Assembly (NCBI GenBank): GCA_905178155.1
Contig: CAJINV010000003.1
Coordinates: forward strand, 6,415,985-6,479,984
Reading direction: 5' to 3'
Source: Amoebophrya sp. A120
Taxonomy: Eukaryota > Sar > Dinophyceae > Syndiniales > Amoebophryaceae
DNA length: 64,000 nt
How positions within the stretch are numbered: the stretch's first letter is position 1; each line of letters begins with the position of its first letter. The notes under the pieces were generated by a model. That model was not told the DNA's origin, made no database searches, and saw nothing but the letters and a program-made list of their open reading frames with translations. Below, one piece after another: positions 1-13,833 of this stretch. A program made the translations under genes and the position numbers.

Positions 1-1432
1 CCACTAGCTGAACCAACGAGAGTCATTCTGATTTTTATTTACTTGTATCCCAGCAGAGTATCGCATTTTGCAAAGCGACAGTCGTGTGACGCGAGAGAAG
101 CGGCGTGTGGGAATCATGCAGTGAGTAAAATCCTACCATGATATGTGCTACACTATTCTTCCTTTGGTGATGGTATCCACTATTGTGACAGTGCCGTAAG
201 CACGCATACACTACGAAAAAAAAAACAGCTAACGCTGCCGCCCTACCCAGACTTCGCACCACCAGCAGGATTGTTGCGACTGGATGGCACGCTGGATGTG
301 ACGGATTTCTACTACCGGTATCTCAGCGTAAACGACACGGCAACAGTGGAGAAAGCCGGCGGAACATGGAGCAGCGGTGCGGAAGGCAGAAAAGGGCATC
401 TCGTTTTATGGACATGGAGCGCGTTTGTCGTCAGTGTTGCCGTGATCTTTGCAAGCAGCACTTCTAATCTCTTCGTCTGCCTCTAAGTACTAGCTGAATA
501 CGACGTCATGGAGTACTTCTAGTGTCTCATGTCATTTTGTTAGCTGAGTGGTCTGAGTGAGTCTAAGTGCGTAAGTGAAGAACTTTTTTCAAAAGAGCTA
601 GTAAGTAATGCTTATTTGCAAAAAATAAATATCGAATACTAGAAAACGAAAAAGAACGGAAGAAACCGATCATGAAAATATAGGTGACTGAAATTGCCAG
701 GAAGCATTCGAATTGCAAATCGTCTAGCAAGATAGGAAGGAACGTTCCCTAGTGAGAAATTGTCAACCAATGCGGCGTGTGCTTGCATTGCGCAGCGATA
801 GAAGGAAAGCAGGTTTGCTGCGCATCCATTGCAGCGAATGAGACTTCTGCAAATAAATCTTGCGAGCGCGCTTCCTAGATCTCTCTGTGCAAACTTGATA
901 GACTCGTATGATCTTCCGGTCGTCACGTCAAGATGTGGAACAGAGATCAAAAGCGCACGATCTGGGTCGCAGAGATCAAAAGCACGCGGTCTGAAGTCTG
1001 AAAGAATGATCCCCGCGCAACCACACCGCTGAGATCTTGTTGACAAACAAACTGCATACACAATGTTCCCGCTGATCCAAATCTCACTTCGATCGAAAGC
1101 TGTCAAGACGCAAGCGCAACGGTCGTTGCGCAGAGTTGATGTAGGCGTTTTTACCATAAAGTTTCATGAAGCCTCGTCATCGTCTGGTAATATCACAGTA
1201 GCTTTTGCTTCATGCCCTACTTATCGACACAGGTTCTAGAAAATTATAGTGGTAAAGCGCCCTTTATTTTTGTGCATGCAATCGGAGCATATCCATAACC
1301 AACGTATGTGAAGTTTATTGAGACAAATAAATCGTTTATCTCTTCATCTGATGCTGAAACTCGTACAATAAGAAGCCGGCCTGCGGACGAACGTATAAGT
1401 GTCATCCCCGCATCAAGACGAAAGCTCTGTCG
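1..1432. other. 5' intergenic region, nothing recognised
   Basis: No open reading frame here resembles a protein. Short ORFs on both strands lack family motifs and have AT-rich noncoding composition. Composition rises sharply in GC at the start of the next gene. The interval presumably holds the promoter or trans-splice acceptor of the HEATR1-like gene, but no specific site can be pointed to. Confidence 0.5.
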
Positions 1433-4400
1433 ATGATGACGTCCTCAATCCTGCAACAGCAGCTGCTCCGGTTGCGCGAGGCGCACCCGACCACGTCTCG
1501 GTCGCTGAAGGCCGGCAAAAGCAAGGCGGCGTTCACCTTCCGGCAGAAGGACTTTACCTCGGCGCAGGAGCGGGCGGAGTACTTTTCGGAGATCAAGGAG
1601 CACTCGCTGGAAATCTTCCACGAGGTCCAGGCGCTCGATCCGGAGTTCGCGCAGTTTGAATCCCTGTTCCACCTGAATCAGAAGCAGCGCCAGTTTCTGA
1701 CGCCCGAGGAGATCAAAAATCGGGATGGACTGGTGGAAAAGTTCCTCCTCCTGCTCTCCCCGTTCCTGGCCTCCTCCGAGGTCGCCGTGGTCCTGCTGGA
1801 CCTGGTGGTGGACACGTTCGAGTGCTGCAGTTTCCACCTGGACGCCCTGCTGCAGTGCCTGTTGCCCTACCACGATCTGCACCAGTTCGCGCGGCTGTTG
1901 CAGGTGCTGGAAAACATCCCGTCGAACAGCCGGTGGCTCTTCCTGGCGGACCTGAAAAAAAACCAGTTTGGACTGAAGCGACAGGTGCTCGTCCACATGT
2001 GCCGGAAAGATGCCTCCTTGCTGCAGTTTCTGTGCGACAGCGTGCGGAAGTACGTCAAATGGTTCAAGCGAGTCCACCAACCCATGGTATACATAAACCA
2101 CTTAGTCGGGGTCTCTAATTTCTTTTCCAATAAATGGCGGAAACTGTTGTACCCTGTAGTGTCCAATATTTCTAGGTTTTATCGCAAGACGGAATTAATT
2201 ATTGCTTAGATGTGCGGCACAACAATTCATGAGCAATTCAGTAGGGAGCTTTGAGAAAGAAAAAAAAAAAGAAAAAATATTATAACAGGCCACTCTTCTC
2301 ACCGCCGTGGCGCTCGAAATTTTCAACGAGGACTTTGCGCGCAACAATGCGAAGGCCGAGCGAGCGCTCCGCCCTTTGGCGCCTTTTCTCATCTTTGGTC
2401 TGCAGAGCCCGCACCTGGAGGACCTGTTCGGCTGCAGTCTGACAATCGCGTGTCATTTGCTGTGCACCCTCGCCCACGACCACGTCGTGAGCCCGGTGAA
2501 ACTCGCGCTCACAGCAGCTCGTCACGTGCGAAATCACAGTACAGGAGAAGGAGATTTCCTTGACGGAAGCTTATCGGGAAGCAGCACGACGCAGCAAGTG
2601 CTGGCGTACGTCGAGTTGATTTTCTATCAGTTCTTTCACGCCGACCTGTTGACTGCGGCGGCAGACAAAGGCATGCGAAACGTCATGCTATTGTTTCCGG
2701 ATGCGCTACTCCAGCAGTACTGTTCTGCAACGGGAAGCAGGAGCGCCATGGAGAATAGCCCCAGTACCTTGCTCCAGCTGTGGTGCCTGTGCCAGATGAC
2801 AAGTTGTACGTCCTCTACTTCTACACCGTCCAGAGGCGGCGCGGCGCCCTTCCCCGCTGTCCAGAAGCTCTTGAAAACTGCCAACCACCTGGAGGTGCGT
2901 GCGCTGAGCAGCGCGATTTTCGTGCGTTTCTTCCAACTGGCTTGCGAAAATGAATCGACGCCGGCTTCGGAAGATAAAAACGGAGAGGCGGGACCGAGCC
3001 CCAAAGACATGCTGGTCCAGCAGTTGGCCGTTTTGCTGCGCCAGTGCAACCGGGCGCACCCGGTGACGGTAGGCCAGCAGATTACGCACGTGCTGCAAAA
3101 GCTACCCGCCGCCGGAGAGAGTCAAGTTTTGAAGTCGGTTTTCACGGAATTCGTCGGAGAAGCTTGTGAGCTCCTGGCCGTACAGGAAGCTGAAGGGGAA
3201 CGGGAGCAGACGGCGAATAAGAAAAACACTGAGGAGAAGAAAGTTCCGGTCTTCCGAGCACTCAGCCACACGTCAGCAGCGATGCGCAAACTCGGGGTAG
3301 CTCGCGTCGTGTCCCAGGTGAAAGCGGCATTGTTGCGAACATCGGAGCTCTCGCCTGCAGAGAGGACGGGGAGCGTTCAAGACGGCGCTCCAAAGGGGAG
3401 CAAGCTGCGGTCACTGATTCTGTTGCTGGTCCAGCGACTCCACGACGAGGATCCAGCTGTTTTGGACGAGGTGCTCACGGGGGACAACACGTTTTGGGAA
3501 TCTGTCTTTGCACAGAAAGTTCTGAACGCCGCCGAAACTGCAGCGGTTGCACGGGTCGCGTTGCTGCTGTTGCAAGCGGAATGTAGCACCGGCGTGCGGG
3601 AGAAAGACGCACTGTTTGCTCTCGCACCGGACAAGAGCAAGACGAAGGACGTGGGAGCGGGGGCGGTTGGCAGCGCGGACCGCTCTAAGGAGGAGGCGGG
3701 GAGGAACAAGCGGATCATCCAACTGGTATACCTGCTGTCGGGCGCTATGGACGAGGAAGGTTTTGAAGCGGCGGACTTCCGCGCGTTGCGTCTCCAGGTG
3801 AAGCCCTTGATTCTTTTGCTGCAGACCCGGGAACAAGCCGGCGGTGCCGAGCGGAAAAATCTTTCGGCGTTCAGTCCGCAGGAGCAACCTGCAACACTAC
3901 TCGTCGCGCTGCGGGAACTGTTGCAGTTCAGCGAAGGGATCATGCAGCAACAGACGCAGGACACCGTGGGCCTGAGCGGAAGCCTGTTACCGCCGCTCCT
4001 CGGTATTCAAGCTATGGTCAAGAACTGCGTGTCGTGTTTGAAAGAGAACGACGAGAAATCGGCTGTCGAAGAACGACCGGAGGAGCTCTTGGACCTTTTG
4101 GAGCGTTGCGTCCTTTCCACCCAGTGCGGTGTCTTCCTGGAGGATCACAAAGCCATCGCGAAAGGCTTCTCGCAACTACTCAGCTACCTGGCGAACGACC
4201 ACGCGGGCAAGAACTCGGAACACGTTCAGAAGATTGTCCTTCGTATCGCCTTGTCCTTTCCCAAGCGGTTCAAGACTTGTCTTGAGCAGATGGTGAAAAA
4301 TGAAAGCAGCATGCAAGCGCGCAAGCACATCCATGCGTTCGCGTTCCGAGGTGGCGAGACCGCTCGGGTCCGGGCGCATGCCCTGCTTCTGCTGTCGCGC

Positions 4401-7400
4401 TTCGCCGAACAGGAAACAGCATATGCGCTCGAGACCATCGTCTCGCTGTTGCCGCTGCTCGGCGCAGAGTCCGCGGACGTGCGCCGGGCCGCCTTCCAGT
4501 ATCTACGAGCAACGAGACAGGGCGGGAAAGTGACGACCTCGGAAACCGAACCCGAAGCCGCCGCCTTGTTCGGATACAACGTGCAGCACTGGACCGTGAA
4601 CAAAACGTCTTTCGGCGTGACTTCGACGGAAAAAGAGCAGAAAAAATTAATCGACAAGCTCTTGGAGAACCAGACCGCGGTAGAGCAAGACCCGGCCTTC
4701 TTGGCGGAAACCGTGCGTGCCTTTCTGGAGGCCCGATCAAGTGGCGAAAAAAACACGACTTCTTCTCTTCCTTTGTCAATTGCCCTCCTGGCCACTGCGC
4801 TGGAGACGTCTCAGCGGGACGCCTTCCCGTGGACGAGTCTTCCGCGTGACGCGGTCCTCTCATCTTTCAAAGCCAAGTTCCATCCGATTGCGGTCGCGAA
4901 AGAGCAGACGGTAATCGCCGATCACAGTCGGACCGTTGCTATTCTTTGCGAGAAGTTGCTGCTGCGATCCACGGAGGCCATGACGGAGGGGGAGCGCGAG
5001 GGCCAGTCGCCCATGTCCGAGGCGATCACTTTTGTGGCAGAGCAAAATTGCACTTTCGCCCTTGATGTTGAAGAAGAAACGAAGATGAAACAGCAGGTCA
5101 ACGCGGCGGAGAAGTTGTTGACGCCAGCTGGCGTTGCGGTGATCGCGGAAGCGTTGGGGCGGTTCGTGAAGGAGCCACGGTTCGACATTTTGCTGCACTG
5201 GAGCGTGCAGCTCGCGACCACCCAGAAGAGCACCTGCTCGGAGAAGATCCGTGACCGGGTTCAGTCCAGCTTTTTCGAAGCGCCGTGCCGGGTGAAAGAT
5301 CTGCAGTCCGTGATTCTGCAGAGCTTACCACGGTATAAAAATGCGGGCAGCACGCAAGAACTGACACTGGCTGCGTCGTTGCTGCAAAGGAAAACCCAAG
5401 AGCTCTGCGCGGTTTGGAAAAAGGAGGAGGAGGCGATCGAGCAGCATTTGGAGGAGGTGTGCGATTTACTGCAAGGAGTTCTACCGGCGTTCCAAGAGCT
5501 GATCAACGAGAAGTCCGACCAGACGCCGGACCTAACGTCCAGCTTGTGCAACCTGCTTCTGTCCGTCCTGGAGCACGCGACGTTCGTGGGCGAAGAGTCC
5601 AATCAAGCGGGGCACCTGATGATGAAGCTGGATGGTGCCCAAGTAAACGCGTGTAACGCGCTGCAGGCTGTTGCAAAAAGCAGTGCGCAGAATTCTCTTC
5701 AGGCCAGCAGCGGCACTACAGGAGCGATGAATACAACGTCTTCGTCCACCAAGCAAACCCAGAACCAGCACCAGCGGGAAATCATCAAAGTGCAGCCGGT
5801 GTCGACCACCGTCTTCGTCCACAACCTCCGGGCGGGGACGACGCTGCGGAAGAATCGGTTGCAGTCGTTGAAGCAGTTCCTGAAGAACTTCACGCCCTGC
5901 ACGGTGGACCCCTTTTTGCTGGCCGCCGCGGGCGCCACGCTGCGAAACTGCGTCGCCAAGCAGGGGCGGGCGGCCGGGATGTGCTTCCTGTACTACTTTT
6001 TCCAGTCGCTACGCCACGTGCCCAGTGCGTCCGTGGAGGAGATCGCTCGAGACGTGCTCGTGCACTACGCAAACCTCGCGGGGGAGATCGGCGCGGCTGT
6101 GGAGGAAACTGCGAACAGCGAAGACGAACTTTCCGAAGTAGACGCCCGCCGCGAGGAGACCACCACTCCCGACAACGATCCGCACGCCACGACCTTCGAT
6201 CTTGCAGCGGTGCTGCTTCCGTGGCTCGCCGCCTACGGGCAGACCAACGGCGCCGAACGGGTGCGGCTCGCGACCCAGGTGTTGCACGACTTCCACTTCG
6301 CCCACGCGCAACAAAAGTCAGACACGACACCGGCCCTTGGGCAGTTGGCTGCGTTACTACGCGACGGGGTGGCGGAGGTTGGCCGTCTGCAGTACTACCA
6401 AACAGCGCTAAATTACGCCAGCACTTTGGCGAAGCAGAGCCGCCGGAAAAGTTCCGCGGACGAAGGTAGCTCGAGTGTGGACGGTGGAGACGAGGGGCGG
6501 GCGGCGCAAGGTGTTCTTGACAACTGGAAGAATAAACGCGATGCGACGGAGACGTTTTTCGAGTACCTGTTCCGCGAGGAGGGGAAGGATCGGGGCAGCA
6601 GCTTGCAGAACCTGCAGATCACGGCGCCGGAGTTGTGCGTGCAGCTGACCGCAAGGTACCTCGTTCAGCACCAGGAGTTGGGCACCGCCTCGGCCGAGAG
6701 CATCAACCGTCTGGTGGAGTCGGTCCTCCTTGCGGAGTCCTACTTGTCGACAAGCGGCGGAGGCAATGGTACAACAATTTCAGCAGCAGAAGCAGGAGTG
6801 AGTAATTATACCCCGGCTCCTGCGCCGGCGCACCAACAGCAGACCGGCGGGGGCGCCAACAAGAAGATGAAGTTGTTATCCCCCCCCGTGAACAAGCGGC
6901 GTGTGTTGCTGCTCCGCCCTACGCAAGACGTGCGCAAAGCGGTATTCGCAAACCTGATCCAGAGCTGCACGGACGCCACCGGCCTGTCAATGTTGCCGCT
7001 GTACCAGGCATTGGAGCACGTGCTGCGAAATATTGCCGTTTCCAGGTCGGGCAGCAAGACGGACCTGCTCTATGTAACCCTCACGGCGGTCCTGGAAACC
7101 ATTCCAGAGATGACCTGGCGGTATGAAGCGGAAGAAGTGGAAGCAAGTACCGTGGTGCAAAATGCGGAGGACAAGAAGTCAACGACGGATGCTGAGCGGC
7201 AGAAGGGGAAGAAGAGGAAACTAGAGGAGGATGAGCAAGAAGCGGACCCGGATGTTGTAGAGTCGCTGAAAAGGATTGTTGCTCTTGTCGCACAAACGTG
7301 TTTGGCCAGCCCAGAAAATAATGAACAAGCTACCAGCAGCTGCACCGGAAATACGCCAGGTTCATCGCAGCGAAATCTTTTGTCGCGGAAGGCATTGCAC

Positions 7401-9341
7401 GACAAGGCCTGGCAGCTGCTCACGAAGATCCACCAGAGCGCCCCGCTGTTTCTGGCGTCTGTCTGCAGTGCTGAACTGTTGCCGAAAATTCCGCAACAGC
7501 TACACACAGAAACAGGTGGCAAGGCTTTGATCCCGAGTAGAGACTTGCTGCTTTTCGTCGCTGGCGCTGCAAAACAGATTCCGCGTAAGTTGCTGCTGCC
7601 GTCCCTGAATGGGCTTGTGGCGCCTTTACTTAGCTGTTTGCGACAAAACTCCGAGAGGGTGGCAGGGAGTACTGTTGTTACAAGCGGCACCGCCACCTCT
7701 TCGGCACTGGACGTGGTGTGCCTGGCCCTGTCCAACTTCGCAGCCTCGTGCGGTAAATATCTGACGAATTTCTTTTCGCAGTTGTTGGAGATCTACTTGT
7801 CCGCGGAGAACCCTCAGCAATTTGACGCTCTGCTGAAAACCTGGCTGCAGTCGCTTCCGTTTCGGGCTCTCCTGCCGCTGTTTCGCGACCAGGTGCGGAA
7901 CGCGAACAGCATGGAAACAGCACCGGGCGAAGCGACAACCGAGGCCGTGCGCAACTCGTGCAAACTGGCTTACCTGTTCCAGCACTTGATCGCAGAGACC
8001 AAGCCAGACGTCGTGGCTCCGTTCGCCACTGCGATCTTTGACGACGTCCTGGCTCCGCTCACGGACTTTTTCACGAGCTCTGCTGCCGGGGAGCGAAACT
8101 TGGAAATTACCGCGGGCATTTACGCGCAGTTTGCGCTGCGTCTGGAACTGAAGCAGTTGACCCCTTTCTGGGACGCGACACTGAAGACCGCGCGCAACGG
8201 CGCATCGGTGTTGATGGCAGACATTACCGAGGCACCAGCGGATGGGACCAGAACAGGAAGTGGAAAGCAGGTACTTAATGAATGATTCACCGCAGTAGAG
8301 TGTTGTAGTTTCTAACCATTGAAGATCGCGCGTTTTTTGTTGTTTTGGTATGCAAGAACGGTGTTGTGACAGTATATCATGTATGCAGCAAATTTTGTCA
8401 CCACATCATACTATCGGCAATTGTCACCACAACAGGATGCGTCGAAAGCAAATGCCGTCGCGCGACGCCGCGCGGTAGCTGTGTTTGAGAGTTTACGGGC
8501 GCTGGTCCACGAAGCAAAGGACATTGTGGCGGTGCCATTCCTGCGCAAGGTTGCCAAGGACGTCGCTCACGTTTTGCGAGAGGCGAAGCCCAAGAGAGCG
8601 GATGCCGCGATTTCCCGGACCAAGAAGAACCCGAAACGCGCGAAAAACGCGGACCTGACGACGGACGGGGCTTCGTACGACAAGACGCTGGTGGTTTCAG
8701 CGCTGGAAGCCGTCAAGGTATGTCTGGAAGCGCCCGCGGAGCCTTCTTTTGGGACTGAATTACTGACCGAACTGGCGACTCCCCTGCTGGAGTGGTTTGA
8801 CTTGCTGTGCACTAACCACGGACACACGTACAAGCGAGCAGGCGGAACGCGAACGCCGTGTGCCAGGCTGTATGAACTGCTGCAGGAACAACTGCAGCAT
8901 CAAGAGGGGACGAGGAGTACAACGAGTTCTACTACGCCAAGTGCAATAAAAACGACAACATGCACGGAAATAATGAATGCATCTGCTAGATCGCAAGCTG
9001 AACTTCCGGTTGAGCTTCTACTTCAGCAGACCGTGGTCGCCTTGGTGCACCAGCTCGCGGACGAAACCGAACGCAAGCAGGTGCTGTTATCGCTGCTGCA
9101 CAAGACCCAGGAACCGTCCGCTGGGGAGGCGGTGAAGGTGGCACTGCTGAAAACGGTGAAAGCGGTGTGGAAGAAGGAGAACTGCGGTGTCGTCACCTCG
9201 CTCTCCGACACCCTGCTGTTTGCGGTGGAGCTGCTGGAAGATGACTCGGAACTGGTGGAAAGACACACGAAGGAACTCCTCAAACTCGTGCAGACCATCA
9301 CCGGCGAAGATGTGCAGGCCTTGCTGAAGGAAAAGAGGTGA
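1433..9341 (+). CDS. HEATR1: HEATR1/UTP10-type U3 snoRNP (SSU processome) protein, 3 exons
   Basis: Nucleolar HEAT-repeat scaffold of the tUTP/UtpA subcomplex, needed for rDNA transcription and 18S pre-rRNA processing (family knowledge). Exons 1433-2086, 2289-8270 and 8436-9341 join in phase 0 and give 2,513 residues; human is about 2,140 and yeast about 1,770. The N-terminus shows the family signature: an SILQQQLLRL opening, LSPFLASSEVAVVLLDLVV, then LLQCLLPYHDLHQFARLLQV and SRWLFLADLKK. The remainder is helical HEAT-like sequence with low-complexity insertions, including a K/E-rich nuclear-type patch near 7190-7240. The C-terminus (VELLEDDSELVERHTKELLK) matches the end of the BP28CT region. 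The start is the first ATG of the frame; a second Met follows at once. Introns are 202 and 165 bp with donors GTATAC and GTACTTA. Confidence 0.9.
2087..2288 (+). other. Intron 1 of the HEATR1-like gene
   Basis: GT-AG intron of 202 bp, phase 0, donor GTATACATAA and acceptor TTATAACAG after an A-rich tract. Splicing restores the conserved N-terminal domain reading frame. It contains several in-frame stops and is AT-rich compared with the exons. Confidence 0.8.
8271..8435 (+). other. Intron 2 of the HEATR1-like gene
   Basis: GT-AG intron of 165 bp, phase 0, donor GTACTTAATG and acceptor CACAACAG. The upstream frame terminates 12 nt past the donor. The downstream exon continues the BP28CT-like C-terminal domain. 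Confidence 0.75.
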
Positions 9342-10416
9342 AAAAGAAGGTGTAGACACGAGGAGAAATAACGGGAAGCATTAGCTCTTCCGATGATGAA
9401 TTTGTGGTGACGAGTGTGGTGGATAAGAGTCGATGCAATTTTTACTAAGATCGACGCAGTAGATGGTACAATGTGGAAGGCGATTATTGGCTTCTTCCTT
9501 CTACCATGAAATGAGCAAGAAATAATGCAATTATGTCGCTCATGATAAGCTTACGCATCATCGTCCAGATTTTTATGATGTCAGTGAAGACCACTACATT
9601 CGCATTTCCAGTGCCTTTCAGTAGTTCGCATCAAACGGCATTTTTCCATTACGCGCGACTATCGTGAAGAATCTGATCGTTTCAGTGAGGTCACAAGTCG
9701 AAGATTAGGTTGACATCGCGATCGTGATAGCAGAGTCTCGTGAAGAGTGGATTTACTGAGTCGACACGGCAGCGAGCGAGGTGCAAGAGAAAAAATTTTT
9801 AGTCAGAGAGAACTGCGGTCTCGTCGGCTTTTCGCAGGACCTCATTGAAATCTAAAATACCCATTCAATGAATTTCTTACGTTGTCAATTCCCTTGTCCT
9901 AGACGCATTCTTGTACGTCCTCTGGCTACTAAGTATTGTCGCAGTTCTTGTCTTGTTGATCGATACTACACGCAGAGCTTTTTTGCAATTAATGCCCCTA
10001 CGACGCGTTGTCTTTGTGTACATTACTTCTTTGTGTTTGTATTGAAAATGAAAAATGACTCGTTTTTGCTGGAGGTTCCAAAAATGCAACCGTCTACACG
10101 ACGACCTCCGCGGCTTGCATAGTCTACTTCTACTTTGCCGTCGTGGGAAAAGCGGCAGTGCGTTTTTTCAAGAAGGTTTTTGATTGCAGAACTTTTTTTC
10201 CGTCTGGCGCGCATCGGGACGCAGACGTACCTCAAGAAGACGAAGAAGAAGATGCGATTCGGCGATTGGTACGCTGGAAAAGAAAAAGGAAAATAAAGAG
10301 CAACTCTTTGTGCTCGTGCAGGCCCAACGGCGGTGCGTTCGTTCCGGTCTCAGCTGCTCCTCGACGTGTAGCGTACTTGTTCGGGGGGACGATCCACAGT
10401 TCGTCGAGAAGAAGTC
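9342..10416. other. Intergenic region, nothing recognised
   Basis: AT-rich DNA between two + strand genes. Short ORFs on both strands show no family motif. An ORF at 10143-10607 (+) overlaps the first exon of the next gene in another frame. It is arginine-rich in the overlap, typical of a shadow frame. Confidence 0.45.
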
Positions 10417-13400
10417 ATGGAGGAACCAGACGACCAGCAGCAGGCGGAGGCCGTCGAGGCGGCCCGGGCCATGATGGAAGGCTCCGCAGACGGGCCTTTT
10501 GGGGCGAGCAGCTCGGCAGCTGCGTCTTCGCGTCCGAAAACGTATCGACAAAAACTCAAGCCCGATGGGACCAAGATGAGCTTGGCGGAGATCCGTGCGC
10601 AGGCTGATTTGGACGAGGCCGCCGAGGCAGCCGAAGAAGAAGCCGAATACCAGAAGGCGCTGGAGAAGGCCAAGAGCAAAAAAGACGACATCGCTGCCGC
10701 AAAGCGTATTTATTTACTTAATCTGTGGTTTGTATGAAAAACTATGTATTCGAAAATAGCCTTTGAAATGATCCATCGCACGTATGTGTATGAATAGGAT
10801 AAGTACGTCGAGGACACAATCAATACGTCCATGACCTGTAGATGTGCTATCATTGTTTCGCCTCTGCCTGTTTTTCAATAGGGTCTTTTCGGTTGAAAAA
10901 TACAGAGGCGCGAGAGGACGCGAACAAGCCCTTCGAGGATCCCAGCCGACTGAAAGCTCCTTCGCTGAAGGCAAGAATTGGCTTGAAGGTTGTTTCGCGG
11001 CGAAAGAAAGACCCTACGGGACCCGGTGCGTTTCTACCGGAAGCTGCAGCGCCACAAGCAAAAGCCGGACCTTCCGCGCTCTCCAGCAGCGCCGGCGCCC
11101 CACCCGCGCTGCGACGGTCAGATTCGATGCAGTCCGACCTTTCGGCCACGGGGGGAAGTGCGTCAACCGACCAGCGCCCGCGGCTCCAACGCAGCGCGAG
11201 TGGATTGAGTGTGAGCAGCAAACGCAGCTCTAGGTCAGACGGTGACTCAGATTCCGAAAGCTCTGAAAGCGGTGGCACGGTATAGAAATCGAGTTTCTGT
11301 CTTTCACTGTTTCTATAGTACTTTGACGGTCCTGCGCCTGGCTATCTCCAATTTCTTGGTGCAGTCAGCATCTTCTAACTACTATGTTGGTTGTTCCCAC
11401 CAGTGAAGAAGGTGGCGCCCTGCGTTTTCGAATCTTTTTGTTTGCATGCTGAATTTGAAGACGAGAAAAAAAGTTTGCCCCTGAAATCGGAACAACGACA
11501 AATACAGAGCTCCGCAGACGAGGAGGCGCTACCGCTGCACATGCGAAAGACGGAAGGGGTGCGCGAGGGTCCCGCGCAAACCGCCGAGGAGTACCGCAAG
11601 GAGCACCTGGCCGGGATCGGCGATAAGAAGAGCGAGAGCAGCAGCGGCAGCGAGGACGAGGACAGCAGTTACGGAAGTTCCAGCGAAGAGGAGTCGTCCG
11701 AGGAGGATTTGGCCGCGAGCAGAAGACCGCAGAAGCAAGACATCCTTGACTGGCCACCCCCGGGGTTTCAGATGTTCCGCAAGTCCGTGATCAAGAACCT
11801 GGCTCAGATTTTCGGCGGGGTTTTCGTCGTGTACTACGGGCTGGTACTGTTCGGAATTATCTACTCGATCCTGTTGCAGGACACGAACTTCACGCTCATT
11901 AAGAAGCAGATCGCGGGGCACTTCGAGGGCAAGGCCTTCGAAAAGGTGCAGCTGCCCGTGCAGCACGGGCAGGCGCTGCTGAAGCAGGCCCGGACGTACC
12001 TGGACGTCACGCTGGAGGAGGACCTCGTGGAGTTCACCAACATGTTCCAAACCAAAGACACCCTCACCGCCGTGGTCTACATGCCGACCGGGCAGACGGG
12101 GCGCGTGCGCACCGTGAACGGCGCTGACCGGACCCGTCGTGTGCGCGTGGACTCGACGGAGGCCTTTCCGGTCCCGCTGTCGGAAGGCGCACTCAGCGTG
12201 CCCGAGCAAGTGTTCGCAAATTTCACGCAGGGCTGGCAGTGGGGCCAGGAGTGGAAGTGGTGGGCTAATATCGACGGCTTTCGCGGCCCCACCCCAGTCT
12301 ACACGATCTTCGAAAACACCCAGCTCTTCGGCCTGCTCATGATGACAATCGACTTCGATGCGAGCACCATTAACGACGAACTGTTTGATGTGCTTGAAGG
12401 CTTCGACATGAATGTACTTATTTTTCCCGATTTATTTGTTCCACTATGATTTGTTTAAGCAGAGGAATCAGTAATCTTCTTCGCAATTACAGCAACAAGC
12501 CGAAAAATACATAGGTGAACAAACGCAGTTTCTTCACAGAAGGAAACAAACGAAGACTGGAAAAAAAAAACAGGCGGAAGACTTCCCGATCAATGTGCAT
12601 GTGATCGTCGGCGAACGGGTACTTGCGAGCACCGGCACCGCCCCTTTGCCGCTGGGTAGCGCGGCGGTACCCGCGCCGAGCGACTGCACGTATAACGAGG
12701 ATACGGCGGTGATCCGCATCTGCGTTGAGCAAACTGGGCACTGGTTTGGGACCACGTTCCTGTTTGCAATGCAGGTTTTGATGTCGCTCACGCTGCTAAT
12801 TCCCTTCGGGCTGGCCGGGTACCTGATCCGCATCCGGCAACTGTGGGTGTCCGCGTCCCCGGACCTGCCGCACCGGTCCGAGGAGCAGCGCGAGGCCGCG
12901 ATGAGCAAACTCGCCCAGCTCCAGAAGCTGAAGGAGCGACTGGGCGGCACCACGACGGATCTGAACGCCTCGACCACTTCCATTCCGGGCCTCGGCCAGA
13001 GCTCCACCAGCATCGCCAGCATGATGTCGGGCACAGGCAGTCGGGAGAATCAGATGGACCTCTCGCAGTCCTTCAAAATGGTGCTCGAGTCCGCGTCGCT
13101 AGGTAAAAAAAACCAATGGTGTTTTATATAGAGAGCTATACATTAACTATTAACTCGTAAATCTAAATGCTAGGATTGTTACGGCTTTGCGCTTTCTATC
13201 TCTCAGCAGTCCACCAAAGTGAAGTCCTTCAGTGCGTGTCGTTTTTTTGATATCTTCTTTCTCGTCCCTGCACCCACGAGTTGTAGCTTTTTCCTCGTGC
13301 AGGACCCGTGCGCGCAGGTATCATCGATCGTCCCCTAAGTAGGAGCGCATGAAGCGATCCTCGAAACAACTGCAGGTGACACTGGCCGGTACTCCGCTAC

Positions 13401-13833
13401 GGGAGGTGTTGGCGGCAGTACGCTCGGGAGTGGCACGTCCAATTTTACCGAGAAGCTGCGGTCCCTGAATATTACCACTTTGAAGGAAGCCTTCCAGTTC
13501 GCTCTCGTCCTGGTCACTTTCACCGGCCGAATGCAAGCCGCCCGGTACGTCGAGAGCGACGACGCCGCGGAGAAGCAGCGCGGCCCCGTCATGCAGCGGA
13601 TTCAGTCGGCCTACGACAAGATCCGGGTGTCTCTGTTCGGCGAACCCATCGACGAGAACATCCGTGCGCAGATCGAACAGGAGCGGGCGGACCGGCAACG
13701 GCAGGAGTTCAAGCGGTCGCAGTCGATGGTGGGCGAAGAGTCGGGCCCGAAGGCCTTTCGCCGCTCGGGCACCATGCTCACAACCTCGCAATCGAGTAAA
13801 TCATCCTCACCAAGCGCATCCAGAACAAATTGA
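10417..13833 (+). CDS. Multi-exon membrane protein of unknown family (possibly two adjacent genes)
   Basis: Not recognised. Proposed exons are 10417-10705, 10882-11271, 11461-12413, 12574-13102 and 13376-13833; their lengths sum to a whole number of codons (872 residues). Exons 1-2 encode an acidic, Ala/Glu-rich coiled-coil-like N-terminus, then a basic stretch (LKARIGLKVVSRRKK) and a Ser/Asp-rich tail. Exon 3 carries an acidic linker and a first membrane helix at about 11790-11880 (FGGVFVVYYGLVLFGIIYSI). A roughly 270-residue domain with Asn-Phe-Thr sequons follows. Exon 4 has a second helix (LLIPFGLAGYLI, about 12755-12830) and exon 5 a Ser-rich tail. Two membrane helices around a large loop suggest cytosolic ends. 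The link between 11271 and 11461 is the weakest; an alternative donor at 11280 with acceptor before 11412 also keeps frame. A stop at 11285 would otherwise end a separate first gene. Confidence 0.55.

Noticed and set aside
10143-10607. Alternative upstream ORF overlapping the 10.4-kb gene
   Set aside because: Its overlap with the chosen exon is Arg/Gly-rich, while the other frame is acidic and phase-compatible with the next exons.
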